Below, one piece after another: positions 40,928 through 49,582 of a DNA stretch of 64,000 nt (position 1 is its first letter; the number at the start of each line of letters is the position of its first letter). A program made the translations under genes and the position numbers. Origin of the DNA: Amycolatopsis eburnea (GTDB lineage: Bacteria; Actinomycetota; Actinomycetes; Mycobacteriales; Pseudonocardiaceae); NCBI RefSeq assembly GCF_003937945.1, contig NZ_RSEC01000021.1, forward strand, positions 310,001-374,000, given 5' to 3'. The notes under the pieces were generated by a model. That model did not search any database, was not told where the DNA came from, and was given only the letters and a program-made list of their open reading frames with translations.

Positions 40928-43900
40928 GTGCACCTGAAAAGCTTGACGCTGAAGGGCTTCAAGTCCTTCGCCTCGGCCACCACGCTGCGCTTCGAGCCGG
41001 GCATCACCTGCGTGGTCGGCCCGAACGGCTCCGGCAAGTCCAACGTGCTCGACGCGTTGCGCTGGGTCATGGGCACCCAGGGCGCCAAGGACCTGCGCGG
41101 CGGCAAGATGGAGGACGTCATCTTCGCCGGCACCGCGGGCCGCGCCCCGCTCGGCCGCGCCGAGGTCACGCTCACCATCGACAACGCCGACGGCGCGCTC
41201 CCCATCGAGTACTCCGAGGTGTCGATCACCCGCCGGATGTTCCGCGACGGCGCGAGCGAGTACGAGATCAACGGCGACCGCTGCCGCCTGATGGACGTCC
41301 AGGAACTGCTCTCGGACTCCGGCATCGGCCGCGAGATGCACGTCATCGTCGGGCAGGGCCAGCTCTCGGCGATCCTGGAATCCAAGCCCGAAGAGCGCCG
41401 CGCCTTCATCGAAGAGGCCGCCGGCGTCCTCAAGCACCGCAAGCGCAAGGAACAGACCCTGCGCAAGCTGGCCAACATGCAGGGCAACCTCGACCGCCTC
41501 GGCGACCTCACCACCGAGCTGCGCCGCCAGCTCAAGCCGCTGGGCAAGCAGGCCGAGATCGCCCGCAAGGCCCAGTCGGTCCAGTCCGAGCTGCGCGACT
41601 CCCGCCTGCGCCTGCTCGCCGACGACCTGGTCACCCAGCGGGACGCGATCGCGCGCGAGGAAGCCGACGAGCGCACCGCCCGCCAGCGCCGCGCCGAGGT
41701 CGAGCAGCACCTCGAGCTCGTCTCCGCCGAAGAAGCCGAGCTGGAGGCCTCGCTCGCCGAGGACGCGCCGCTCCTGCAGACCGCGCAGGAGACCTGGTAC
41801 AAGCTTTCCGCGCTGGCCGAACGCCTCCGCGGCACCGTCCGCCTCGCCATCGAGCGGCAGCGGCACCTGTCGGCCGACGTCTCGACGTCGACCGGCGGCC
41901 GCGACCCCGAGGAGCTCCTGGAGGAGGCCGAGCGGGTCGCCGAGCAGGAAGAGGAGCTCAACGAGGCCGTCATGGAGGCGCGGGAGCTGCTCGCCGAGAC
42001 CGTGCTGCGCCGCGAAGACCTCGAACAGCGCGTCCAGGCCGCCGAGCGCGCGCACTGGGCCGCCGTCCGCGCCATCGCCGACCGCCGCGAGGGCATGGCC
42101 AAGCTGACCGGCCAGGTCGAGGCGCTGCGCAGCAAGAACGGCGCCACCTCCGACGAGATCGACCGCCTCAGCGTCGCCCTCGAAGAGGCCGCCGAGCGCG
42201 CCGAAATCGCCGTCGAAGAACTCGAAACGGCCAAGGCCGAGGGTGGCGTCGAGGAATCCGACGACGCCGGCCTGATGGACCGCCACGACCGCGCGGTCGA
42301 GGCCAACAACGCGGCCAAGGCGCGCGTCGAAGAGCTGGTCAAGGCCGAACGCGCGGCCGAGCGCGAGATCGCGTCCGAGAAGGCACGCGTCGAGGCGCTG
42401 TCCATGGGGCTCAAGCGCAAGGACGGCGCGGGCGCGCTGCTCGGCGCGTCGCACGAGCTGCCGGGCCTGCTCGGCTCGGTCGCCGCGCTGCTCACCGTCG
42501 AGCCCGGCTACGAAGTCGCGCTGGCCGCGGCGCTCGGCCCGGTGGCCGACGCGGTCGCCGTCACCGGCGGCGAAGACGCCCTGCGCGCGCTGAAGTACTT
42601 GAAGGAGACCGACTCCGGCCGCGCGGGCATCCTGCTCGGCGGGCCGGAGTCCACTGTGGACACCTCCGCGTGGCCGTCGCTGCCGGAAGGCGCGCGCTGG
42701 GCCCGAGACGTCGTCACGGCGCCCGCGCAGCTGCGGCCGGCCGTCGAGCAGGCCCTCGACAAGCTGGCGCTGGTCCGCGACCTCGACGCCGCCCGGCAGC
42801 TGGTGGCGGTGCACCCGGAGGTCCGCGCGGTCACCGCCGAGGGCGACGTCTTCGGTGCCCGCTGGGCGATCGGCGGCTCCGGCAAGCGCGAGAGCGTGAT
42901 CGAGGTCCAGGCCGCCGTCGACGAGGCGGGGGAGCGGCTCCGGCTGGCCGAGCGGTCGCTGGAGCGGTACGCGGCCGAGCTGGAAGGCGCCCGCGCCGAG
43001 CAGCAGGCGCGCCGCGAAGAGGTCTCCCAGGCCAAGGACGCGCTCGGCGAGGCGAAGGTCCGGCGCGCCCGGTCCTCCGAGCGGCTCAACCGGATGCAGC
43101 AGGCCGCCCGCCAGGCCCAGGCCGAGGTCGAGCGGGTCTCCGGGCAGCGCGCGAAGGTCGAGCAGAGCCGCGTCCAGGCCCTGGCCCAGCTCGCCGAGCT
43201 GGAGGAACGGCTCGCCGCCGTCGCCGAGCAGCCCGTCGAAGACGACCCGGACACCGCCGAGCGCGACGCCGCCGTCGAGGAACTGGCCGTCGTCCGGCAG
43301 CAGGAGATGGAGGCGCGGCTCGCGCAGCGCACGTCGGAAGAGCGGGCGCGCAGCATCGCGGGCAAGGCCGAAGGGCTCCGCCGCGCCGCGCACGCCGAGC
43401 AGCAGGCCCGCGAACGCGCCGAGCGCGCCGCCGCGGCCCGCAAGCGTGGCGCCGAGATCGCCAACGCCGTCGTCAACGGTGGTGAGCTGGCGCTGGAGCG
43501 CATCGAGCACTCCGTCCAGCGCGCGGCCACCGAACGCGACGAGGTCCAGGCCCGCCGCCAGACCCGCGAGCAGGCGCTGACCGGCGTCCGCGCCAAGGTC
43601 CGCGAGCTGACCGGCGAGCTGGAGAAGCTGACCGACGCCGTCCACCGCGACGAGGTCCTGCGCGCCGAGCAGCGGCTGCGGCTGGAGACCCTCGAGGCGA
43701 AGATCGCCGAGGACTTCGGCATCGGCCTCACGGACCTGGTGCAGGAGTACGGCCCGGACGTCCCGGTCCCGCCGAGCGCCGGCGAGATGGCCGAGTACGA
43801 GGCGGCCAAGGAGCGCGGCGAGGACGTCACCCCGCCGCCGCCCATGCCCTACGACCGCGACACCCAGGCCCGCCGCGCCAAGCGCGCCGAGAAGGACTTG

Positions 43901-44530
43901 TCGTTGCTGGGCAAGGTGAACCCGCTCGCCCTCGAGGAGTTCGCGGCGCTGGAGGAGCGGTACAAGTTCCTCTCCACGCAGCTGGAAGACCTCAAGGACA
44001 CCCGCAAGGACCTCGAAGCCGTCATCAAGCAGGTCGACGAGAAGATCCTCGAGGTCTTCGCCGGCGCGTACGCGGACGTGGCCCGCGAGTTCGAGACGGT
44101 GTTCGGCGTCCTCTTCCCGGGCGGCGAGGGCCGGATGGTCCTCACCGAGCCGGACGACCTGCTCAGCACCGGCGTCGACGTCGAAGCCCGCCCGCCGGGC
44201 AAGAAGGTCAAGCGGCTGTCGCTGCTGTCCGGTGGCGAGAAGTCGCTGGTCGCGGTGGGCATGCTGGTCGCGATCTTCCGCGCCCGGCCGTCACCCTTCT
44301 ACGTCATGGACGAGGTCGAGGCGGCGCTCGACGACACCAACATGCGCCGCCTGATCGGGCTGCTGGAGCAGCTGCGCGACTCCTCGCAGCTGATCATCAT
44401 CACCCACCAGAAGCCGACCATGGAGATCGCCGACGCGCTCTACGGCGTGAGCATGCAGGGTGACGGCATCACGAAGGTGATCTCGCAGCGCCTGCGCACC
44501 AGCGAGGAAGAGCCGGTCCCGGTCAGCTGA
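40928..44530 (+). CDS. smc: SMC chromosome segregation ATPase
   Basis: 1200 residues. The N-terminal ATPase half has Walker A GPNGSGKSN at about 31-39. Two long heptad-rich coiled coils (about 165-480 and 670-1000) flank a hinge that begins near LLGSVAALLTVEPGYEVALAAALG (about 515-660). The C-terminal half carries the ABC signature LSGGEKSL and Walker B FYVMDEVEAALDD. It forms the ring of the SMC-ScpAB condensin and organises the chromosome. The GTG start gives MHLKSLTLKGFKSF, the standard SMC N-terminus. A family B hairpin follows the stop. Confidence 0.97.
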   Translation: MHLKSLTLKGFKSFASATTLRFEPGITCVVGPNGSGKSNVLDALRWVMGTQGAKDLRGGKMEDVIFAGTAGRAPLGRAEVTLTIDNADGALPIEYSEVSITRRMFRDGASEYEINGDRCRLMDVQELLSDSGIGREMHVIVGQGQLSAILESKPEERRAFIEEAAGVLKHRKRKEQTLRKLANMQGNLDRLGDLTTELRRQLKPLGKQAEIARKAQSVQSELRDSRLRLLADDLVTQRDAIAREEADERTARQRRAEVEQHLELVSAEEAELEASLAEDAPLLQTAQETWYKLSALAERLRGTVRLAIERQRHLSADVSTSTGGRDPEELLEEAERVAEQEEELNEAVMEARELLAETVLRREDLEQRVQAAERAHWAAVRAIADRREGMAKLTGQVEALRSKNGATSDEIDRLSVALEEAAERAEIAVEELETAKAEGGVEESDDAGLMDRHDRAVEANNAAKARVEELVKAERAAEREIASEKARVEALSMGLKRKDGAGALLGASHELPGLLGSVAALLTVEPGYEVALAAALGPVADAVAVTGGEDALRALKYLKETDSGRAGILLGGPESTVDTSAWPSLPEGARWARDVVTAPAQLRPAVEQALDKLALVRDLDAARQLVAVHPEVRAVTAEGDVFGARWAIGGSGKRESVIEVQAAVDEAGERLRLAERSLERYAAELEGARAEQQARREEVSQAKDALGEAKVRRARSSERLNRMQQAARQAQAEVERVSGQRAKVEQSRVQALAQLAELEERLAAVAEQPVEDDPDTAERDAAVEELAVVRQQEMEARLAQRTSEERARSIAGKAEGLRRAAHAEQQARERAERAAAARKRGAEIANAVVNGGELALERIEHSVQRAATERDEVQARRQTREQALTGVRAKVRELTGELEKLTDAVHRDEVLRAEQRLRLETLEAKIAEDFGIGLTDLVQEYGPDVPVPPSAGEMAEYEAAKERGEDVTPPPPMPYDRDTQARRAKRAEKDLSLLGKVNPLALEEFAALEERYKFLSTQLEDLKDTRKDLEAVIKQVDEKILEVFAGAYADVAREFETVFGVLFPGGEGRMVLTEPDDLLSTGVDVEARPPGKKVKRLSLLSGGEKSLVAVGMLVAIFRARPSPFYVMDEVEAALDDTNMRRLIGLLEQLRDSSQLIIITHQKPTMEIADALYGVSMQGDGITKVISQRLRTSEEEPVPVS

Positions 44531-44543
44531 CGTCCGCCGCCGC

Positions 44544-44602
44544 GATGTGATGAAAGGGTCGTTCATCTCGCCAGACGACATGAATGACCCTTTCATGACA
44601 TC
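44544..44602 (+). terminator. Long hairpin after smc, family B copy 2
   Basis: The arms at 44544-44566 and 44580-44602 pair over 23 positions with one mismatch and one G-T wobble; the core is ATGAAAGGGTCGTTCAT. The 13-nt loop CTCGCCAGACGAC differs from the copy at 9114-9162 at only two positions. It starts 14 nt after the smc stop. Confidence 0.75.
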
Positions 44603-44692
44603 CCCGCGACGCCGGGCAGGCCCCGCGGCCGGCCGGCGACCGGTCACCCGCTCGCCGGCGCGACTTTGCCGGGACCTTGTCGTCGGGTGACA

Positions 44693-44707
44693 TGAATGGG
44701 ACATTCA
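44693..44707. terminator. Short hairpin after the DUF3455 gene
   Basis: TGAATG (44693-44698) pairs with CATTCA (44702-44707) around GGA, 16 nt past the minus-strand DUF3455 stop. It looks like a reduced relative of the family B hairpins (shared CATGAATG edge). With the smc hairpin, the 192-nt gap between the convergent genes therefore holds one element for each side and no gene. Confidence 0.4.
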
Positions 44708-44722
44708 CGACATCAGTGGTTG

Positions 44723-45223
44723 CTACTTCGCGACCCAGAAGGAGTAGTCGGCCGAGTACGGCACCGCGGTCTGCGCGCCGTCCGCGCAGGTCCCCGCCGG
44801 AGCCACGCCGCCACGCGTGTTCAGCCGCTGGATGTACGTCACCTTGCCGAAGACGCCGTCGCCGGAGTTGAGGTTGGCCTTGAGCAGCAGCTCCGGGATC
44901 GCGCCCTCGCGCGGGGAGCTGGCCTGCGCCGAAGCGCCGACCGTGCTGCCGTCCACGATGGACGTCCAGACCGGGCCCTTGCTGTGCAGCGCCACCGGCT
45001 TGCCGTGTTTCGACAGCACGGCCGCGGGCTGGATCAGCGTCCACGCGCCGTTCGCGCAGCCGTAGATCTGGACGCCTTCGCCGTGGTAACTGGCCAGGTG
45101 CCGGTTGCCGTCCGGGACCTTGACCGCGGCCGGCACGCGAGAGCCGGCCGGGGTGGCCGAAGCCGTCGCCGCGCCGCCGAGCAGCAGGGCGCCGATCGCG
45201 AGCGCCACCGTCATCCGCTTCAT
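44723..45223 (-). CDS. Secreted DUF3455-like protein
   Basis: 166 residues. The signal peptide is clear (KRMTVALAIGALLLGGAATA, cleavage near ASA, about residue 23). The mature part has the DUF3455 pattern: GEGVQIYGCANGAWTLIQPAAVL, a GPVWTSIVDGSTVGA stretch and a C-terminal GGVAPAGTCADG followed by YSADYSFWVAK. Two conserved cysteines probably form a disulfide outside the cell. The biochemical role of the family is unknown. It lies 86 nt downstream of the symporter gene on the same strand and could be the last gene of that operon. Confidence 0.75.
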   Translation of the reverse strand: MKRMTVALAIGALLLGGAATASATPAGSRVPAAVKVPDGNRHLASYHGEGVQIYGCANGAWTLIQPAAVLSKHGKPVALHSKGPVWTSIVDGSTVGASAQASSPREGAIPELLLKANLNSGDGVFGKVTYIQRLNTRGGVAPAGTCADGAQTAVPYSADYSFWVAK

Positions 45224-45309
45224 GAAGTCCACCTTCGCTGTCCTCCCGCCGCTTCCCGGCGGGCTCCCGCAACCCGACACGGGCGCCCGCCGGAAACGGT
45301 TCAGAAGGA

Positions 45310-46875
45310 TCAGGCGGCGGTGACCTCCTCGGCCGGAGGCGCCTCCTCGGCTTCGGCCGCCTTCGGGTCCGGCGTGCGGTGCCGCAACGCCAGCAACCCG
45401 CCCACGACCAGCGTGATCACCACGCCCAGCAGCGTGTACCACGGATAGGCCAGCGCGACCTTGTCCCCGGCCGCCTTGCTGAAGTCGATCCCGATCAGCC
45501 CGCCGGTCTTCGCGCTGAACTTCACCCCGAGGATCACGAACGCCATCACCACGACCGTGGCCACGAACGCGATGATCGCGTCCGCCTGACGCGCCTTCTT
45601 GATCAGCAGGCCGAGCAGGAACGACCCGAGCAGCGCGCCGTAGGTGTAGCCGGTGATGGCGAGGCCCAGCTCGATGACCGAGTTCTTCGTGGTGGAGAAC
45701 AGCGAAGCGAACACCGCGAACACCACGGCCCAGATCAGTGTCCACATGCGACCGTGCTTGAGCAGCTTGGAGTCTTCGGGCGAGCGCTTGGTGAACCGCT
45801 GGTAGAGATCGGCCACAGTGGACGTCGAGAGCGCGTTGAGCGCCGACGCCAGCGCACCCATGGTCGAGGCGAGCACGCCGGCGATGAGCAGCCCCGAGAC
45901 GCCGACCGGCAGGTCGTCGATGATGAACCGCGAGAACACGTCGTCCGGGCTCTGCAGGCCGAGCTGCGCGACCGCCTTGCGGCCGTTGAACACCCACAGC
46001 ATCGCGCCGACCAGCAGGAACAGCGCGAACTGGATGGTGACGATGATGCCGCTGCCGATCAGCGCCTTCTGGCCGTCGCGCAGGCTGCGCGTGGCCATCA
46101 GCCGCTGCGCGATCAGCTGGTCGGCACCGTGGGAGGCCATCGACAGCGCCGCGCCGCCGAGCACCGCCGTGATGAACGCGTACGGGCTGGTCAGCAGGTT
46201 CTTCGTGAAGTCGACGAGCATGAACTTGCCGTCCGCCGACGCCTGCGTCGCCCAGTCGGCGGGCAGCTTGTTCAGCAGCACGATCGCGGCCACCGCGGCG
46301 CCGCCGAGGTAGAGCGACAGCTGGATGACGTCGACCCAGACGACCGCCTTGATCCCGCCGATGTAGGCGTAGATCAGCGTGAGCGCGGTCAGGATGACGA
46401 CGATCACCCAGTAGTCCAGGTGGATGTTGTAGTGCCCGAGGATCACCTTGATCGGGATGGCGCCGGCGAACAGGCGGACGCCCTCGGCGAGCAGCCGGGT
46501 GATCACGAACGTCACCGACGCCGTGCCCTGCAGCCCCGAGCCGAACCGCTTGCCCAGGAACGCGTACGCGCTCACGAGGTTGCCGCGGAAGTACCGCGGC
46601 AGCAGCACGAACGCGGCGACCGTCCGGCCGATGATGTAGCCGAACGCCAGCTGCAGGAACAGGAACGCGTTGCCGAAGACCAGCCCCGGCGTGCTGATCA
46701 CGGTCAGCGTCGAGGTCTCCGTGGCGACCACCGACAGCATCACCGCGCCCCACGGGAGGCTGCGCTCGCCGACGAAGTAGTCGGCCGCCGACCGTTGCTT
46801 CCGGCCGACGAGCACGCCTATCAGCGGCATCGCCGCCAGGTAGATCACGATGATGGCGAGGTCAACACCGCGCAT
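45310..46875 (-). CDS. Sodium:solute symporter (SSS family)
   Basis: 521 residues with about thirteen hydrophobic segments. SSS family features include YFVGERSLPWGAVMLSVVATETST near the start and the LLIAGVLASTMGALASALNALSTSTVADL stretch, which holds the sodium-binding region. It resembles the sialic acid/sugar branch more than the proline branch. The gene starts 15 nt after the anmK stop, so transport of an amino sugar or anhydro-muropeptide-derived sugar is a reasonable guess. The C-terminal tail is acidic and Pro/Ala-rich. Confidence 0.88.
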   Translation of the reverse strand: MRGVDLAIIVIYLAAMPLIGVLVGRKQRSAADYFVGERSLPWGAVMLSVVATETSTLTVISTPGLVFGNAFLFLQLAFGYIIGRTVAAFVLLPRYFRGNLVSAYAFLGKRFGSGLQGTASVTFVITRLLAEGVRLFAGAIPIKVILGHYNIHLDYWVIVVILTALTLIYAYIGGIKAVVWVDVIQLSLYLGGAAVAAIVLLNKLPADWATQASADGKFMLVDFTKNLLTSPYAFITAVLGGAALSMASHGADQLIAQRLMATRSLRDGQKALIGSGIIVTIQFALFLLVGAMLWVFNGRKAVAQLGLQSPDDVFSRFIIDDLPVGVSGLLIAGVLASTMGALASALNALSTSTVADLYQRFTKRSPEDSKLLKHGRMWTLIWAVVFAVFASLFSTTKNSVIELGLAITGYTYGALLGSFLLGLLIKKARQADAIIAFVATVVVMAFVILGVKFSAKTGGLIGIDFSKAAGDKVALAYPWYTLLGVVITLVVGGLLALRHRTPDPKAAEAEEAPPAEEVTAA

Positions 46876-46890
46876 GGACTTCTCCTACCT

Positions 46891-48099
46891 TCATCTTGCC
46901 TTCTCCGCGACTCGCAACCGCGTCACAGTGCCCCCCAGCGGGGCGGGAAGGATCAGTGGCCCGGCACCCGGGACGAGCGCGCCGAGCAGGCGCGGCCCGC
47001 GGGCACCGGTCGCCGACGGGACGCTACCGGGTACGCCGCACCAGGTGAGCCAGCCCAGGAGGGCGGTCAGGTACGCCTCCTTGCCGGCGCCGGGCAGCCC
47101 GAGGTCGTCGCTGGTCTTCAGCACCGCGGACGGGAGGTGCCGGGCCAGCGCCGTCATCACCGCCGGGTTCCGGATGCCGCCGCCGGAGGCGATGACGATC
47201 GCGACGCCGTGGCGCACGCACTGGTCGGCCACGGTCACGGCGGTCAGCTCGGTCAGCGTCGCGAGCAGGTCGGCGGGCTCGACCGGGGCGAGGCCGGCCA
47301 GCGCGGCGTCGAGGTAGGTCTCGTTGAAGTGCTCCTTGCCGGTCGACTTCGGCGGCGCGGCGGCGAAGTAGGGGTCGGCGAGCAGCCTGCCGAGCAGGTC
47401 GGAGCGCACCGAACCGCCGAGCGCGAGCCGCCCGTCGACGTCGCTGCGGCGCCCGGTCACCCGGTGGGCGGCCAGGTCGAGCAGGGCGTTGGCGGGGCCG
47501 GTGTCGTAGGCGACGGCCGGTTCGCCGTCGGCGACGACGGTGATGTTCGCGATGCCGCCGAGGTTGAGCGCGGCGACCGGGCGCCCGGTGTCCTGGGCGA
47601 GGCCGCGCAGCCACAGCTGGTCGAGCGTGCTCGCCAGGGGAGCGCCGTGGCCGCCCGCGGCGACGTCGCGGGCCCGCAGGTCGGCGAGCACCGGCAGCCC
47701 GGTCCGCTCGGCGATCCAGGCGGGCTGGCCGAGCTGCAGCGTGCCGCGGACGTGGCCGGCTTCGACCCAGTGGAACACCGTCTGGCCGAGCGACGCGACC
47801 AGGTCGGCGGTGCCGCCGGCCAGTTCTTCGGCGCCGCGGGCGGCCGCGTCGGCGAACGCCTGCCCGACGCCGGTGTCGAGCCGCGTCAGCTCGCCGGCCG
47901 TGCAGGGGTTCGGCGGCAGCGCGGCGAGGAGGGCTTCGCGCAGCGGTTCCGGGTACGGGACGTCGAGTTCGCCGAGCGGGGTCAGCACCACGGCGTCTTC
48001 CTCGGCGTGCAGGTCGGCGGCGGCCACGTCGATGCCGTCGATCGACGTGCCCGAAATCAGGCCGATCACCCGGAAGCCGTGGCTGGCGCGAATCCCCAT
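46891..48099 (-). CDS. anmK: Anhydro-N-acetylmuramic acid kinase (AnmK)
   Basis: 402 residues of the ASKHA sugar-kinase fold. The family start motif is RVIGLISGTSIDGIDVAA (most members have GTSMDG), with SLGQTVFHW, LNLGGIANITV and ASGGGIRNPAVM further on. It cleaves and phosphorylates 1,6-anhydroMurNAc to MurNAc-6-phosphate during cell-wall recycling. Pairing with an SSS symporter suggests uptake of the recycled sugar. The ATG at 48099 lacks a clear ribosome binding site; a GTG at the RVIGL motif is an alternative start. The gene group lies between smc and ftsY on the opposite strand. Confidence 0.92.
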   Translation of the reverse strand: MGIRASHGFRVIGLISGTSIDGIDVAAADLHAEEDAVVLTPLGELDVPYPEPLREALLAALPPNPCTAGELTRLDTGVGQAFADAAARGAEELAGGTADLVASLGQTVFHWVEAGHVRGTLQLGQPAWIAERTGLPVLADLRARDVAAGGHGAPLASTLDQLWLRGLAQDTGRPVAALNLGGIANITVVADGEPAVAYDTGPANALLDLAAHRVTGRRSDVDGRLALGGSVRSDLLGRLLADPYFAAAPPKSTGKEHFNETYLDAALAGLAPVEPADLLATLTELTAVTVADQCVRHGVAIVIASGGGIRNPAVMTALARHLPSAVLKTSDDLGLPGAGKEAYLTALLGWLTWCGVPGSVPSATGARGPRLLGALVPGAGPLILPAPLGGTVTRLRVAEKAR

Positions 48100-48240
48100 C
48101 CGGAGGGGTTTAGTCCAGGCCCGGCTTGTGACGCAACCCACTTGGTGAAGTCTTGGCTCAATCGGGATCCACGTCGTTACGAATTGCCTGTGCGGACGGG
48201 GTGTCCGGCGGGCGCGGGCGCGGATGAAAGGATGGGTCCC

Positions 48241-49524
48241 GTGTCGAGCACCTGGTTCCTGTTCGTAGTCCTCGCCGTCGTCGTGCTGGTCGCCCTCCTG
48301 GTGACCGGCCTGCTGGTCGCGCGCAAGCGCCGGATCAGCCTGGACGCCAAGCGCGAGGTCGAGGAGAAACCGAAGGGCGGCTCCTACGCGGCCAGCGGGG
48401 GCATCGCGCTCGCGCCCGGCGGCGAGGCGCCCGCGGTCGAGCACCCGGTCGAGGACCGGCCGGAGACCGACGGCCAGCCCGCGGTGGGCGACGACGCCGC
48501 CGTGCCGCGCGATTCGGCGCAGCGCACGGTCCGCGACGTCAAGCTGCCCGACGAGCCCGAGGCCGAGCCCGCTCCGGTCGTCGAAGAGATCGAGCCGGCG
48601 ACCGGCCGCATGGAGCGGCTGCGCGGCCGCCTGTCGAAGTCGCGGTCGGTGTTCGGCACGAGCCTGCTCGGCCTGCTCGGCGCCGGTGACCTCGACGAGG
48701 ACTCCTGGCAGGACGTCGAAGACACGCTGCTGATGGCCGACCTCGGCGCGGCCACCACGACCCAGATCGTCGACCGCCTCCGCGACGAGCTCTCGCGGCG
48801 CGCGGTCCGCACGTCGGCCGAGGCCCGCGAGGTGCTGCACGAGGTCCTGACGGCGCAGCTGTCCACCGACGGCGAGCGCGCGGTGCGGGCGCTGCCGCAC
48901 ATCGTCGACGGCAAGAAGCAGCCCGCGGTGGTCCTGGTGGCCGGCGTCAACGGCACGGGCAAGACGACGACCACGGGCAAGCTCGCCCGCGTCCTGGTCG
49001 CCCAGGACAAGACGGTGGTCCTGGGCGCGGCGGACACCTTCCGCGCGGCGGCGGCCGACCAGCTCCAGACGTGGGCCGAGCGCGTGGGCGCGGAGGTCGT
49101 CCGCGGCAAGGAGGGCGCGGACCCGGCGGCGGTCGCGTTCGACGCGGTCAAGCGCGGCGTGGACACCGGCGTGGACGCGGTCCTGGTCGACACGGCGGGG
49201 CGCCTGCACACGAAGACGGGCCTGATGGACGAGCTGGGCAAGGTCAAGCGCGTCGTGGAGAAGCAGGCGAAGGTCGACGAGGTCCTGCTGGTCCTCGACG
49301 CGACGACGGGCCAGAACGGGCTGATGCAGGCCCGGGTGTTCGCCGAGGTCATCGACGTGACGGGCATCGTGCTGACGAAGCTGGACGGCACCGCGAAGGG
49401 CGGCATCGTGTTCCAGGTCCAGCGCGAGCTGGGCGTCCCGGTCAAGCTGGTGGGTCTGGGTGAAGGGCCGGACGACCTGGCGCCGTTCGAGCCCGGCGCG
49501 TTCGTGGACGCCCTGCTGGGCTGA
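48241..49524 (+). CDS. ftsY: FtsY, signal recognition particle receptor
   Basis: 427 residues. An N-terminal membrane helix (about 5-24, TWFLFVVLAVVVLVALLVTG) is followed by an acidic Pro/Glu-rich linker (about 35-130). The NG GTPase domain has G1 GVNGTGKTTT, G3 DTAGR, and G4 TKLDG. It receives SRP-ribosome complexes at the membrane. The N-terminal anchor is typical of actinobacterial FtsY. I chose GTG 48241 with AAAGGA at 9 nt; an ATG three codons earlier overlaps that site. No ffh follows within the window. Confidence 0.95.
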   Translation: MSSTWFLFVVLAVVVLVALLVTGLLVARKRRISLDAKREVEEKPKGGSYAASGGIALAPGGEAPAVEHPVEDRPETDGQPAVGDDAAVPRDSAQRTVRDVKLPDEPEAEPAPVVEEIEPATGRMERLRGRLSKSRSVFGTSLLGLLGAGDLDEDSWQDVEDTLLMADLGAATTTQIVDRLRDELSRRAVRTSAEAREVLHEVLTAQLSTDGERAVRALPHIVDGKKQPAVVLVAGVNGTGKTTTTGKLARVLVAQDKTVVLGAADTFRAAAADQLQTWAERVGAEVVRGKEGADPAAVAFDAVKRGVDTGVDAVLVDTAGRLHTKTGLMDELGKVKRVVEKQAKVDEVLLVLDATTGQNGLMQARVFAEVIDVTGIVLTKLDGTAKGGIVFQVQRELGVPVKLVGLGEGPDDLAPFEPGAFVDALLG

Positions 49525-49582
49525 GGCCGTCGACCAGAATTCCTCGACGGCGACGGCAGCGGGCAGGAGAGTTCCCGGCGGG

